NCBI RefSeq assembly: GCF_958298935.1
Contig: NC_084921.1
Coordinates: forward strand, 3,172,001 to 3,236,000
Reading direction: 5' to 3'
Source of the DNA: Phragmites australis
Taxonomy: Eukaryota; Streptophyta; Magnoliopsida; Poales; Poaceae
Length of the DNA stretch: 64,000 nt
How positions within the stretch are numbered: position 1 is the stretch's first letter; every line of letters starts with the position of its first letter. Of this stretch, positions 10,844-28,127 are shown one piece after another. The notes beneath the pieces are model-generated. The model did not search any database and was not told the DNA's origin. It was given only the letters and a program-made list of their open reading frames with translations. The translations under genes and the position numbers were made by a program.

Positions 10844-11474
10844 ATTTCTCCAAGATCAGGAGCAGATATCAGGGAATACTGGAGCTGTACTGACTAATCG
10901 ATGTCCTTTTCTACTTCAATTGACCATGTTGAGATTGCACATGTTCCTATTGTCAATGTCAACTTCACATGTATGATGAGATTGCACATGTTCCTATTGT
11001 CGACTTCAAATGTATGATGGGATCTCCTAAAAAAAGAGTATGGCCCAGACGTCGCAGGCCAATGGCACCGAAGGCTGTTGTTGTTCTCTGAAATTTTCTA
11101 GTGTTCGTTCATTAATGAGAATTACAACGAGCTTAAAGAACTATTGATGTTAACATGTAGTGAACGACGACAACGATTAGTTAAACAAGCTTACATCTGT
11201 ACTGGTGCAAACTGGCCAATTGGGACATTTTCCACCAAATCTTTGGGCGTTCTTTTTTGAATTTTAAAACTTTCACCATTCTGATACACAACAAGGCTCT
11301 ACCCAGAACATTTCAGTGTACATCAGTCAGGTTATAGAATAAAAGATACAATCTAATTTTTTTTTAAAACAAACGATTCCACTATCACTAAAACCTCAAC
11401 AGTAACCAAGTAACCTTTGTGTTGCTGGATATTGGTACAACCAAGGAAAAGAAATAAGTTACAGAGCAATCAAA

Positions 11475-11546
11475 TCCGTTGTAGTCTAGCTGGTTAGGAT
11501 ACTCGGCTCTCACCCGAGAGACCCGGGTTCGAGTCCCGGCAACGGA
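11475..11546 (+). tRNA. trnE-CTC: tRNA-Glu (anticodon CTC)
   Basis: This is a 72-base cloverleaf. The acceptor stem TCCGTTG pairs with CAACGGA, the D-arm contains AGCTGGTTAGGAT, and the anticodon stem CTCGG/CCGAG has loop CTCTCAC (anticodon CTC, reading GAG). The T-arm is CCGGG TTCGAGT CCCGG. No intron and no encoded CCA, as in nuclear tRNA genes. The internal A and B boxes are intact and an oligo-T Pol III terminator follows at about 11551. Confidence 0.97.
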
Positions 11547-11550
11547 ATTA

Positions 11551-11558
11551 ATTTTTTT
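11551..11558 (+). terminator. Oligo-T Pol III terminator of tRNA-Glu
   Basis: A run of T residues starts within six bases of the tRNA 3' end, the usual RNA polymerase III stop. Confidence 0.75.
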
Positions 11559-11763
11559 GTTAATACATCGACCAAATTACGATAACACCCCTGCACACAC
11601 TGCATTCCACGGGGGCCACGAAGGTAATTGCACACGACATAAACACCCAGCACTAGGATTTAGGGTTTCCTTGTGTCTACCTAAAAAGCCGCCGCCGCCG
11701 CCCCCATACCACGCTGCAAACACCTCCTGCCTCCCTCGCCGCCGCCGTCTCCCACATCTCCCC

Positions 11764-13997
<2,234 letters not shown>

Positions 13998-15100
13998 GCA
14001 TCACGAGAAGAGTTTAGTCCTCTTTAGAAGTTGAGTTAATTAAGTTCCATTTGTTTGGTGGATTTGTATGATTTCTAGAAGAAACCAAATGCCTTATCGG
14101 TTTTGCCTGTTTTGGGGTTGGATCTTTTTTGGGGCGCTCTGTAGTCAGCCTAATTCTCACTTCTTTTTTACCCTCAGCAATATATACATGCCTGGCATAT
14201 TCTGTAATCAACTTGTGGTTTTTTTTTTCTAGAATCTTGTTTGAGTGTTTACTATATTTGCTTTCTCTCAGCCTAAGCCCGTGTAAAAACGAACGAATGC
14301 TCGTTGTATCTTTGATACTCTAGCGACGAAACACTGGATGCAGAAGAATACGAAAGAGGGAAGCTAGGGGTATGTTTGGTAGAGCTTATGGAAAAGTGAT
14401 TCTCCAGCTAAAAGTGATTTTATAAGGCTTTATTTGGCAGCTTAAATTGGTTCTGATTCGTCCTTGATTCCGGAGAATCGGTTGCCAAACGGAGCCGGAG
14501 GAAATGTTTCTCTCTCACTCAATCGAGGAGAAACGGTGAAATGGGGTGGTGACAGTTTCAACCAAGTCTCCCATCCTGTTTTCAACCTTTCGCTGATGCC
14601 TGCCGTGTCGCCTGCGCACGCTTGGGAGAGGGAGGGAGGAATAGATAAGGGAGATGAGTGAATAAAGGAGAGATGAGGGAGAGAGATGAGGGAGAGAGAT
14701 TATTTATGTTAAAAGAAAAAGAAAATAAATGTTATTTGTATTAAAAGAAAAGTTAGATAAAAATAAAAATTAGCATATAAATAAAAGGTAAAATGATCAA
14801 TTACATCATTGTTCTCTTTGAATCTAGACAACTAGCTAAATAGTTTTTTAAAGTAATTCTGATTTAACAGAGAAATATTTTCAGAGAGAATCTAAACTTA
14901 AAATGTTCCTAAGATAATCTAGATCCCTACTAAAAACATCAAAAGTTAAACTTTATGGAGAAAGTAATTTTATGATGGAAGTGAATTAAGTAAAACTAGT
15001 TTTTTTAGCTTAAACATCTAATTTATTTTAAAAAATTATTTTAATAACTGAAAATTGTAAGCTACGATTTAGCGTAACTTCCACTGATTTTAGCTGTGAA
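13998..15100. other. RPL11 3' UTR and AT-rich intergenic DNA
   Basis: The 3' UTR probably ends near 14210. A 'GGGTATGTTTGGTAGAGCTTATGG' type segment at about 14370 followed by 'GCCAAACGGAG' at 14484 looks like a remnant of a small Tourist-like element, without matching ends. The rest is AT-rich and featureless. Confidence 0.35.
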
Positions 15101-15109
15101 CGAGCTCCG

Positions 15110-15750
15110 ATAAACAGCGGCTGGGTGCCGGCGCCGTCGCGGTGGACCAAGCGGCGGATACGGACGTCCCTGGCGCGGAAGATGCGGCGTCCCTGCCGGG
15201 AAGTGGAAGACCACGTTGCGTTCTTCGAGCGCAGTGTCCTCATGCTCAACATTTCTTTCGTGGCGTCGGACGGCCGGCTGCTGCTGGACCGCCGCCTTCA
15301 CTACGGCCTCCACTACGACCTCGACGCGGCGACCGGGCGGGTCTCCTTCACCGTCTTGCACCTCGTACGCGTCCGCCGTCAGCGCGTGCTCGTGGAGACC
15401 TTCTCGTCCGCGACCAGCAGGTGGCACATGAACGTGCTGGGCGCGCAGGGCGCGGCACGCTGCCTCGGCGTCGCCTACCCGTGATCCACGTCGGCACTTG
15501 CTTCTACTGGCTGCGCCGGCGCCGTGGCCACATCGTCCGCTACGACGTCGCGCGCGGCCGCGCGTCGTTCCTCCGCAACCCGCCGGAGGCGGAGGGTTCC
15601 ATGGGGCGGCGAGTGCGGCGATCCCTGGGGTCGGCTGCCGGGTGGCTCCGGTACTGCGCGTTCGGCATCCGCGAGGAGAAGAACCAGAACATGCTGCCGC
15701 ACGAGGACATCGAGGGCGTGCACGGCGTGTGGGTGATGGACGCCGCCGGT
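15110..15750 (+). pseudogene. F-box-associated-domain protein fragment, frameshifted
   Basis: The GC-rich coding remnant is read in two frames. The first (to 15484) contains SFVASDGRLLLDRR and YDLDAATGRVSFTVLHL. One base is lost near 15478, and the second frame continues with VIHVGTCFYWLRRRRGHIVRYD, ASFLRNPPEAEGS, LRYCAFGIREE and GVHGVWVMDAAG. This succession (a VHVG..YWL motif, a Y/W-D strand, a final VWVMD) is typical of the large grass family of F-box proteins with a C-terminal interaction domain. The F-box itself and the start codon are absent and the end is ragged. Antisense open frames over this GC-rich tract are shadows. Confidence 0.65.
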
Positions 15751-16283
15751 ACCATGCATTTTTATCAGCTGATACGGCGATAATACAATGGTTTTTCAGT
15801 GGTATATCTTCTGTTACTCCCTCTGGTGACAAATACACGACGTTTTAGACAATGATAAATTAAACTTTTGAAACTTTGATCATTACTCATTTTTAAAATA
15901 TTTAGTTTTAAAATATAAAATATATATATATATATATTCATAGTATTATAAACTTATTAGATTATATAAATATATTCTAGTTAAAAATAATAGTCCAAAT
16001 ATGCATCAAAGACCATACTATTTTATCCTGACAACGTTATTTGTCTCTTATCCAATGGATCATAGTAAAGTGTGGATGCAATTTTGACCATTATTTTGTT
16101 GGAATGCACATCTCATCTTGTGTTTTATCGTCCATCTTGTGTTTTGTCTGAGAGTCGATTAGTCAACCAAAGATGATTAATCAACTAAAGAGAAGGATGA
16201 CGGAGACATTCGCAAGGTTAAAATTGATAAGACCAACAGCGTCAGAGACCATCGGTCACGGCGGCTGGATCCCCATTCCCCAA

Positions 16284-17000
16284 ATGGAGACCAACCTGTG
16301 CACCGTCGAGAGGCGTGGCCGCGTCCACCTCATCACCCTCACGGGCGCCGGCGACCACCGCCTCAGCCCGGCCCTCCTCACCTCCATTCGCTCCGCCGTC
16401 GCCGCCTCCGCGGGCGCCGGCGCGCTCGTCCTCGCCGCCGAGGGCAAGTACTTCTCCAACGGTTTCGACCAGGCCTGGGCGCGCACCGCGCCGCCCCACC
16501 TCCACGCCACCATGGACGGCGGCTTCCGCGCGCTCGTCGCCGACCTCCTCGCGGTCCCCATGCCCACCGTCGCCGCCGTCACGGGCCACGCCGCGGCCGC
16601 CGGGTGCGCGCTGGCGCTGGCGCACGACTCCGTCGTTATGCGCGGCTCCCGCGGGTTCCTGTACATGAGCGAGGTCGACGCGGGCATCAAGATCGTCGAC
16701 TTCGTTGCCGAGCTGCTCCGCGAGAAGGTTCCCGACGCGGTCGCCAGGAGGGACCTGGTTCTGAGGGGGGACAAGATGACGGCCGCGGAGGCTGTGCGAC
16801 GGGGCATCGTGGACGCGGCCGTCCACGGCCGCGTGGAAGACGTGGTGGCCGCGGCCGTCGCCGCGGCCGAGAAGCTCGCGGCGAGGGGCTGGAACGGGGA
16901 GGTCGTGGCCGAGATCAGGAAGGCCACGTGGCCGGCGGTGTGGAACAAGGTCAAGGACCACGGTGCCGACGCGTCGGCGCCGGCGCAGCCGCGGCTCTAG
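16284..17000 (+). CDS. ECI: Enoyl-CoA delta-isomerase/hydratase family, peroxisomal, paralogue A
   Basis: Intronless, 238 residues, starting METNLCTVERRGRVHLITLT. The frame is open upstream to an ATG at 16173, but the paralogue at 21.7 kb starts at the equivalent of 16284, so I chose this start. It is a crotonase fold: oxyanion-hole segments at residues 53-60 (EGKYFSNG) and 101-107 (GHAAAAG, where the paralogue has GHAAGAG), and the isomerase-type YMSEVDAG with Glu130 as probable catalytic acid. The C-terminus is PRL, a minor plant PTS1 peroxisomal signal. Members shift cis-3 or trans-3 double bonds to trans-2 during beta-oxidation of unsaturated fatty acids. The Gly-to-Ala change in the oxyanion loop may affect activity (inference). 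Confidence 0.88.
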   Translation: METNLCTVERRGRVHLITLTGAGDHRLSPALLTSIRSAVAASAGAGALVLAAEGKYFSNGFDQAWARTAPPHLHATMDGGFRALVADLLAVPMPTVAAVTGHAAAAGCALALAHDSVVMRGSRGFLYMSEVDAGIKIVDFVAELLREKVPDAVARRDLVLRGDKMTAAEAVRRGIVDAAVHGRVEDVVAAAVAAAEKLAARGWNGEVVAEIRKATWPAVWNKVKDHGADASAPAQPRL

Positions 17001-18019
17001 GCGCGCGCGCCGCGTGCTGTGCTGCTGTCCTGGTACGCCGTACGCGCCAATTTCTCCAAGCTGCAGTGTAGCATTTCACATCATTCGCCGTACAACTAGA
17101 GCTTGTACTAGACTCGTTCTGGATCAATAATTCTAGATGAATGGACCTACCTACCTAGCAAATGAATGATCGAATTGAACTGCCCAAGTGATGATCTGAT
17201 TAAGAGTGTTCCTACCTACAAAGAGCATTAGGCTTTTTGATGAACAAGCAGGGACTGCTTATTCAAAGAGCGCAGTACTAGAGCAGGTTTGTTTCAGCTT
17301 AAAAGTAATTTTTAAATTATAAATTATAAAAAAGTTAGATTGTGAAAAACCGAATGACTAAAAATTAAGAGTCGTTTGACTACTGGATTGTGAGAGGTTG
17401 CAATGATAGCTTATATTTTGTAATATCTATAATATTCTTAGCTTTTGTAGTACATATTTCTCCTGTTTGTTTCTTTGTAGCTATTTTAGAAATACGAATT
17501 TGTAAGATAAAATAGTAAATAAAACATAATTCATATCGCATTATTTTTTAACCATCAATTAGCAACTAATATATCAATTATATAAAAAAATTTAGATCAT
17601 AAATTAGGAAATATTATATCATTCATATCCTCGTATGAACAATCTAGTTACTCTTAGCAAACAAAGTATCTGCAAGATTATCAAGAAAGGTATTTGTGTA
17701 TCCATCAATCATTCAAGTTTTTCATAACCCATTTTATACCGGAGAGAACAATGCCCTCTTCTCAGATTTGTTTAAGAATGTGTCACCATAATACATACTA
17801 AAAGTACTTGCTATTTCTCCATACTATTTGAGCACATTTAGTTGATTATGTGCTAGCTCTAATATTTCATCATCTCCATCACTTTAAGTAGAACTCATCT
17901 ACAAACAAATGAAGAGATAGGTTACAAACTAATATGTAGGTTCATAAAGTAATAATTTAGTAAATAGACAAGGTTCAAGCAAGTATTACATAACAATAGC
18001 TAGGTTTATAAAACAGTTC
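17001..18019. other. AT-rich intergenic DNA
   Basis: Beyond the short 3' UTR of the isomerase gene, no exon or element ends are recognised. Confidence 0.4.
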
Positions 18020-18970
18020 AAGCAAATAAATACTCATGATTTTTGTTCTCCTCGCACAGCCTCTTCAATCAATTGAGCCTTGTTTCATTTGAGGACAAAG
18101 TGTTGAATACATCATGGTGTTCAGCTTTAACAAAAAGCTTGTTAGCCATGAAATGTTCTTCACTTCCTTCTATTGCTTTAGATTCTATCGTCAAACTCAT
18201 CACTTGCTTAATTGATTCAGACCTCATTTCACCCAGCAACACCTTATTGGCAACAACATTACAGGATTGCATATTATCTCATGTACCTTTCATTATCTTA
18301 ACCAAGAGGTTCTTTTTTTTTCAGGCTACTAGCACTATGTTAGTACCACATAGCTTCAGTGGATTAGCAATATTTCTAGTGCCGGTGCTGCCTTGAGGGC
18401 TTACAGCTGCCAATTCTTCGACATCAATTGTATTATTTGTGTTCCCTCCTACTCCTTCACTAAGAACACAAGAGGAAAAACTATCCACTGCACTATACTC
18501 AAACATCCTCTCAAGCCCTGAGAGACACTCAGGAGGTCCATTTCGAAGCTTCCTCCATCCTCCATGATTCTAAAAACCAAAGAAGATAATATCATATAAC
18601 TTATGACACAATAGAATTAATTATAGTAATGGGTATATAAAAGTGAGTACCTTTGTGTTCTCTTTCCACCAACTGTCACTTGCGTCCACCATTCCTTTGG
18701 TACTATCCCATTCAAGTCCAGTAGCTTTATTGTGGTTAGCCAAAAAATATACAAACCCTTCAACAAATCACATCGGTTTTTAAATTGTGTTTTTGAGTGA
18801 TGCTTCCCTGTCTTAACGAAGAACTTATCATGCAAGTTCTTGTATGTTTTGTTAGACAATACACCAAGAGACATATTCCTATCGTCTATTTCTTGTACAC
18901 AAATTATGTAACTAGTAAGGATGCAACGATTGACAGGTATTATATAACTAGTAAACAAATTGTAACCATT
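18020..18970 (-). pseudogene. Myb/SANT-like (Harbinger-associated) protein pseudogene
   Basis: On the minus strand the remnant reads in order: DDRNMSLGVLSNKTYKNL, FFVKTGKHHSKTQFKNR and LLKGLYIFWLT (18979-18740); a one-base frameshift; then TGLEWDSTKGMVDASDSWW and KENTK up to a donor near 18650. A second exon near 18570 carries WRKLRNGPPECLSGLERMFE. The tail near 18200-18060 reads SEEHFMANKLFVKAEHHDVF, then TRLN followed by a stop where the family has Trp (TGG to TGA). These are hallmarks of the plant Myb/SANT-like domain family (Pfam Myb_DNA-bind_3 type), which accompanies PIF/Harbinger transposases as the DNA-binding partner. It lies between the two isomerase paralogues. Not functional. Confidence 0.75.
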
Positions 18971-20700
18971 TAATGACATCTAAAAAGGAATTGTAACCCT
19001 TGCATGCCTCCACCCCGTAGCAACCTATGCTAATGGAACCTAATCACAACCATTAGTAGAGAATTAGCAAAACTATGGAAATAGGGGATAAGGTTGCTCG
19101 GTTCCTTCTCCCTTCAACTGCAGCTTCACAAACCCAACTACAACTGCAAACATTCAGTTATTTGCTGGCACTTGCATATTCAATAGTTTGTATATGTTAT
19201 TTTGTTTAGTAGAAAAATTAAGATGGTATAGAGGTTAACAGATGGAAAGCACGAGAATATTTCATACTTTATATCTCAGTAGCAGTGATTCCTACCATAG
19301 GCATATATAAAACTTCAGTAAACCATAAATACCAATGCAAATTGCATCACTTAGAGCACATAGCCTCTGATTTTACCACTACACAGGGCTGATCACACAA
19401 GCGGGTTTACATCCCAATTTAATAGTCTTGCCAATATTAAACCAAACCAATGCTCCATGGAGGGGACATGAGGGATGGAGGTGTAACTTAGCGTTGGGCG
19501 GCAAGAGGGGTAGGTGATGGTTGGAAGCAGTGGCAATGACCCTCCTTGACGTCGGGGTCGAAAGGGAGCCAAGGCAGCAGGGTGCATGGCCCACGTCGAA
19601 GTCTCGGAGGCGTCGAGCCGACGAAGGATGGAGTTATAGCGGCGGAGGGGAGGCGGTCGTGGGTGCAGAGCTCGTCGGGGATCTCTGACCGATGGCGGCT
19701 CAGGCCAGTGGAGGTGTTGGCCACCAAACCCTAAGACCGGCGACGTTGTAGGGTTTCCCGAGAGGGAGAGAGCGAAGGAGTCAGGGAGGTGGGGACGTAG
19801 ATATGGATGTTAACAGGGAATTACTCGTTGTTGAATGGTTCCCCATCCCCGTCCCCGAACGAAGGAAAATTCCCCGTTCCCGTCCTCGCTCCTGCTCGTG
19901 AGGACTATTTTATCCCCATCTTCGTCCCTGCACCAGGAATAGGAACCCGACGAAGAACAAGACCCCACTAACAATTAAAGAGTCAGTCGCCCACCTAGGT
20001 CGAGGCAGCCTACTGGGCTGACCTGCACCGCGCCTGGCTCCCCCTGGGCCGGCTGCGCACGCTTGGGCTGCCACCACGTGAGCTGTGGTGCTACCTGCTG
20101 AACCACGGAGGCTACTATCCGCCAAGCCAAAACAGGTCTCCGTGGGGAAACGGAGACTGAGAATGCTTTCCCCATACCTGTCCCTGCTAGATTCGACGGG
20201 AATATGATTTCTACCATTTGTATCCTCACAGGGAACAAAATCTCCTCATCCCGTCCCTTAATAGGAGAATTCGCCGCGAGGAATCAGGGATCGGGTTCTC
20301 ATTGACATTCCTATGCGCAAAGGGGGAGGGATCAGTCGGGGTGGTTCAGTGGCAATTACGGGTAATTTATACCAACTTTGATGTTCAGATTCAATTGTCC
20401 ATCCCACACAATCCAATAAAAATTGGGGAAACCAGATTGTGGATTGTGATATAATCCAGCCCCAAAATGTGGATTACAAAATCAAGTCGTCTGTTTCGAT
20501 TTCTAGCTTTTGTTACCAAAATCCAAAAGCAAAAGCGAAAACAAACAGAGTCTTACTAAAGTGTCCGTTTCCTAAATTTGACACCCAATACAAATATACA
20601 ATATATATTTCACTGTACCAATCAAGCTAACAAACAAATCAAAATACAAACATACCAAGTGCCCACTTTGAAAATTTGATCTGTAACTTTGAGGACAGAA
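18971..20700. other. Intergenic with an unclassified CCCCGTCCCC-rich tract
   Basis: At 19840-20290 there are several 'ccccatccccgtccccg' and 'ccccgttcccgtcc' blocks with partial complements (gtggggaaacgg, gggaac), resembling a decayed small DNA transposon. No gene is supported. The 19.4-19.8 kb tract is GC-rich with open frames on both strands but no recognisable motif. Confidence 0.35.
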
Positions 20701-20780
20701 TGGCGAGTGATCATAGTACTGAGAAAACTCTCATCTTTGTACTGATGGCGAGTGATCATAGTACTGAGAAAACTCTCATC
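20701..20780. repeat. 45-bp tandem duplication
   Basis: The 35-base core TGGCGAGTGATCATAGTACT... occurs at 20701 and again at 20746 with no mismatches over the core. It is a recent local duplication in non-coding DNA. Confidence 0.85.
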
Positions 20781-21707
20781 CTATGTCATAATAAATTAGC
20801 CATAAAAATGTAACTTGTTTCATAGACACTTGACTTGTACAAGACAGCATGCTGGAAAGACCACTTCAGATTGAAAAACATTTGTTATCAATCTCCAGCT
20901 GTTCTGAAAACAACTGGAATAACCTTCCTCTGGACTAATGTCATACCTATTAACCTATCCAACAATTGTTCTGAAAACCAACACAGTTTCTCAATTTCCA
21001 CAAACCCCACATGGCTGCTGCACTTAACAGATTAAGGTCTCATTTGGTAGTGCTCCAGCTCTCAATTCCCAACTCCAACCTCAGAGCTTGTAGGCTAATA
21101 TAAATTAGTTTAAGTACATATTTTTAGTTTAAAATGGAAAAAATATATCTCATCAAAACACCTACGATGTACCTTAGCTCTAGCTTCATGAATTTGTCCA
21201 ATAATATCGGGAGCTCAAGCTTTGCCAAACAGGCCCACCAACAGAACTTTTTATTGCTAAGCCAATGTTTTGCTACAGACTCAAAGTCAACACCTATATT
21301 AAAACCAATTGCTTCAGAGATTGCACACCACATCTTAACTTCCTAGCAACTACACATTCGAAAAACCAAAACCTGACTTATATTTCGAGAAGAAGAAAAA
21401 AAAAAAGAAACCGACGACTAGTGAACCACCCCTTGTTTTTTTGGGACGTTCGACCAAACTTGAGGCATGAACTGCTTGCGTGTGGTCACTGTTCGTTAAG
21501 AAAATAGGAGATAAATGAATCGGAAATCTTAATTGCTTGATCTTTTTAGTGTATTTGGTGTATTCAATACCCAAATGATTCAATACTGGCCCTAAGCAAT
21601 ATTAGTCTAATCATTGTATCGAGGAGTGATTAGTACAAAATGCTAGTAACGCACATCGTCAAATTTGGCTGAAAGCATCACCTCGACTCACTTCGCCCAC
21701 TCAAGTC
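20781..21707. other. AT-rich intergenic DNA upstream of ECI paralogue B
   Basis: No exon or element end is recognised. The region near 21030-21250 (GTCTCATTTGGTAGTGCTCCAGC ... GCCAAACAGG) may be a Tourist-like remnant. Confidence 0.3.
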
Positions 21708-22442
21708 ATGGCCACCGGAAACCTGTGCACCGTGGAGAAGCGCGGCCGCGTCCACCTCATCACCCTCACCGGCGCCGGAGAGCACCGCCTCAACCCGGCC
21801 CTCCTCTCCGCCATCCGCTCCGCGGTCGCCGCCGTCCGCGCCTCCCCAGGCGCCGGGGCCCTCGTCGTGGCCGCCGAGGGCAAGTTCTTCTGCAACGGCT
21901 ACGACCTGGCCTGGGCGCGCGCCGGCGCGGCCCCGCCGGACCGCGTCTCCGCCATGCGCTGCGCCCTCCGCGGCCTCGTTGCCGATCTTCTCGCGCTCCC
22001 CGTGCCCACCGTCGCCGCCGTCACCGGCCACGCCGCGGGCGCCGGCTGCGGGCTCGCGCTCGCGCACGACGCCATCGTCATGCGGGCATCCCGCGGGTTC
22101 CTCTACATGAGCGAGGTCGACGCCGGCATCAAGATCGTCGACTTCTTCGGCGAGCTGCTCCGGCAGAAGGTCCCCGACGCCGTCGCCAGGAGGGACCTGG
22201 TCATGAAGGGGAAGAAGATGACGGCCGCGGAGGCCGTGCAGCGCGGCATCGTGGACGCGGCTGTGGATGGCGGCGTCGACGACGTGGTGGCCGCGGCAGT
22301 CGCCGTGGCCGAGGGGCTCGCGGCGAGGGGATGGGACGAGGAGGTCGTGGCCCAGATCCGCAAGTCCACCTGGCCGGCGCTGTGGAGCAAGGTCAAGGAC
22401 TACGGTGGCGAGGCGCCAGCGCCGGCGCGGCCGCGACTGTAA
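21708..22442 (+). CDS. ECI: Enoyl-CoA delta-isomerase/hydratase family, peroxisomal, paralogue B
   Basis: Intronless, 244 residues, starting MATGNLCTVEKRGRVHLITL. It is clearly paralogous to the gene at 16284-17000. The crotonase-fold features are intact: oxyanion segments at residues 57-64 (EGKFFCNG) and 107-113 (GHAAGAG), YMSEVDAG with Glu136 as probable catalytic residue, then VVDFFGELLR-type helix and DAVARRDLVMKGKKMTAAEA. The C-terminus ARPRL gives a PRL-type PTS1, so the enzyme is expected in peroxisomes, acting in beta-oxidation of unsaturated acyl-CoA. Codon use is extremely GC-rich at third positions, as in many grass single-exon genes. The antisense 264-codon frame is a shadow. With the canonical GAG oxyanion loop, this copy is the better candidate for the ancestral activity. 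Confidence 0.9.
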   Translation: MATGNLCTVEKRGRVHLITLTGAGEHRLNPALLSAIRSAVAAVRASPGAGALVVAAEGKFFCNGYDLAWARAGAAPPDRVSAMRCALRGLVADLLALPVPTVAAVTGHAAGAGCGLALAHDAIVMRASRGFLYMSEVDAGIKIVDFFGELLRQKVPDAVARRDLVMKGKKMTAAEAVQRGIVDAAVDGGVDDVVAAAVAVAEGLAARGWDEEVVAQIRKSTWPALWSKVKDYGGEAPAPARPRL

Positions 22443-22572
22443 GGTGCAGACATTTGCTTGCCAGTTGGGCAATTTCGACTGATTTGCCTGGTGTAATGTA
22501 TGAGCTAAAACAAACTGCTAGAATCTGCATGCAACGGACCAAAATTCCAGCCGAATTGATGAGTTTGCACCT

Positions 22573-22655
22573 GGGCCTGTTCGGAACGCAAGTCTCCCAA
22601 GAACTTCGAAGATCCCAACAGGAGCAGGCATTTTCACAGCATCCCAAACAGGGCC
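22573..22655. repeat. Short Tourist-like remnant (GGGCCTGTTCGG...CCAAACAGGGCC)
   Basis: GGGCCTGTTCGGAA at 22573 is matched by CCCAAACAGGGCC about 80 bases later as an imperfect inverted repeat. This is the typical terminus of Tourist/Harbinger MITEs in grasses. It lies in the 3' flank of ECI paralogue B. Confidence 0.45.
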
Positions 22656-22908
22656 TCCTGGCCTTACAGCAACATCACAACCACGCATCAGAGACTGGGA
22701 AACGATCTGGGGAATCACCATGTAACGAAACAACAGTCACTACAGTTGGGTGGTGATCATTTACATCATGGAGAACGAACAAAAAAAGGAGCAGCTACAC
22801 TACTGCAGGGAAGTACCAGCAAACACTACAGAATGGCAAGAAACAAAAATAGCCTAGCATTAAACCTGTCTCCACCCTCCTGCATTCTTACCTTACCTAC
22901 TCCCGCCA

Positions 22909-22924
22909 CCCCCCCCCCCCCCCC
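22909..22924. repeat. Poly-C tract (16)
   Basis: An uninterrupted run of 16 C residues in the intergenic gap between ECI paralogue B and the kinase gene. It is a likely length-variable site and sequencing-error site. Confidence 0.95.
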
Positions 22925-23094
22925 GGCAACAAGCCCCGTCAAGTACTTAACACTGGCGGGGATTTTACGGTCAGATAATTTACATAATTATACTTCTCTG
23001 CTGCTGCTGGGTCGGTCTCTCCAAACTTGAAACATGAAGTAGGGCATGGAAGTCAACGAGCGAACAAAAAGCTGGGCATGGAAGTGCCCTCCTC

Positions 23095-26819
<3,725 letters not shown>

Positions 26820-27294
26820 GGGTGGTGGGCTGGGGGTGGGGACGAAGAGAGGGCGCCCCTCGCTGCTGCTCCACTGCGGCTGCGGAGTGGTTCGCTTGGG
26901 GAGTCGGAATGGGATGCTGGTGTGCCGTGCCGTGGCGTGCCGTGCTTTTGACCGGTCGGGCCGCGGGTGAGGAGGAGCTTTGGACAGGTTGGGAGGTGCT
27001 GGCAAAGCGATAGGGATTAACTAGTTAATGCTGTGGAGGCTGTGGTTTACTGCTGCTCAAAAATTTCTTTACCGGAGAGGCAGCCTGCCGTTTCTTCCGC
27101 TAATTTTGGTCGGTTACTGGTGCATTGCTTTTGCTGCCAAATCTGAGGAAGGGGAGAGTGGCTACTCATCAATTGCTTCCACTGGTTGCTCCAGTAGCAT
27201 GAACAGATTTTGTCTGCCTTTGAATTATCTCCTTTTTACTCATTCCTCTACAGAAGGTTTGTAATTCCCATATGCAGCCTTACAAATATTTGTA

Positions 27295-28127
27295 AGGGAA
27301 AACTGCAAAAAACCCCCCAAAAGTCACTTGAATTTTGACTTTCCCCCCAAAAGTTGTTTTGTTGCAAAAACCCCCCAAAAGTTTGACTTTGTTGAAAAAA
27401 ACCCCTAAAAATTCAAAAGAATAAAAAAATCATAAAAAAAATCTAAAAAAAAACTAGAGACAATTCTAAGACCTTCTGTGAAATTTGTTTTCAAAAATAA
27501 TATCCTTTGCATCATATTTAATGGAGAGGAAGTTTGGAAAAAAAAGAAAAATGTGTAGCTCATTTATTAACTCATGTTATTTTAACTTTGTCATGTCTAC
27601 CATTATTTTTTCTACACAAATAATTGTTTAAGTAAACTAATAAAAGTGGTTTCACTAATTTTGGGGGTGTTATGGATTAGTTATGAATTAATCTATCTAC
27701 AACACATTTACTCAATCCTGCACGTTACAATAACTATTTCAAGATTTCATATATTTTTACAAGATAGAGGATCATCTAAGAAGACTAAAAAATTTTGTTT
27801 CATGATTTTTGGATTAGTAAATAATTAACTATGCATTTAACTCGAATTAACAAATGAGTTGCACGTTTTTCTTTTTTTTCAAACTTACTCTCCATGAAAT
27901 ATGATGCAAAGGATATTATTTTTGAAAACAAATTGCACAAAAGGTCTTATAATTGTCTCTAGTTTTTTTAAGAATTTTTTGTGATTTTTTTAATTTTTTT
28001 TTGAATTTTTGGGGGTGTTTTTGGAACAAAATCAAACATTTGGGGGTTTTTTGCAACAAAACAACTTTTGGAGGGAAAAGTCAAAATTCAAGTGACTTTT
28101 GGGGGGGGGGGGTTTGCATTTATCCCT
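27295..28127. mobile_element. Foldback MITE, copy 2
   Basis: This element has the same termini as 8475-9268 (AGGGAAAACTGC... to ...TTTATCCCT) and the same arm motifs (ACTAGAGACAATTCTAAG, GTAGCTCATTTATTAA). The single-copy centre is reverse-complemented relative to copy 1. Flanking ATTTGTA on both sides fits a target duplication. A run of 12 G (28101-28112) lies in the right arm. It has no coding capacity and sits about 0.5 kb upstream of the GSK3-like gene. Confidence 0.82.

Noticed and set aside
15062..15838. 258-codon minus-strand frame over the F-box fragment
   Set aside because: Arg/Pro/Gly-rich shadow of GC-rich coding sequence on the other strand.
16242..16961. Long antisense frames (239 and 232 codons) over isomerase paralogue A
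   Set aside because: Shadows produced by extreme third-position GC; no family motif.
21665..22756. 363-codon plus-strand frame overlapping isomerase paralogue B
   Set aside because: Arg/His-rich alternative frame of the real gene, with no homology and no domain.
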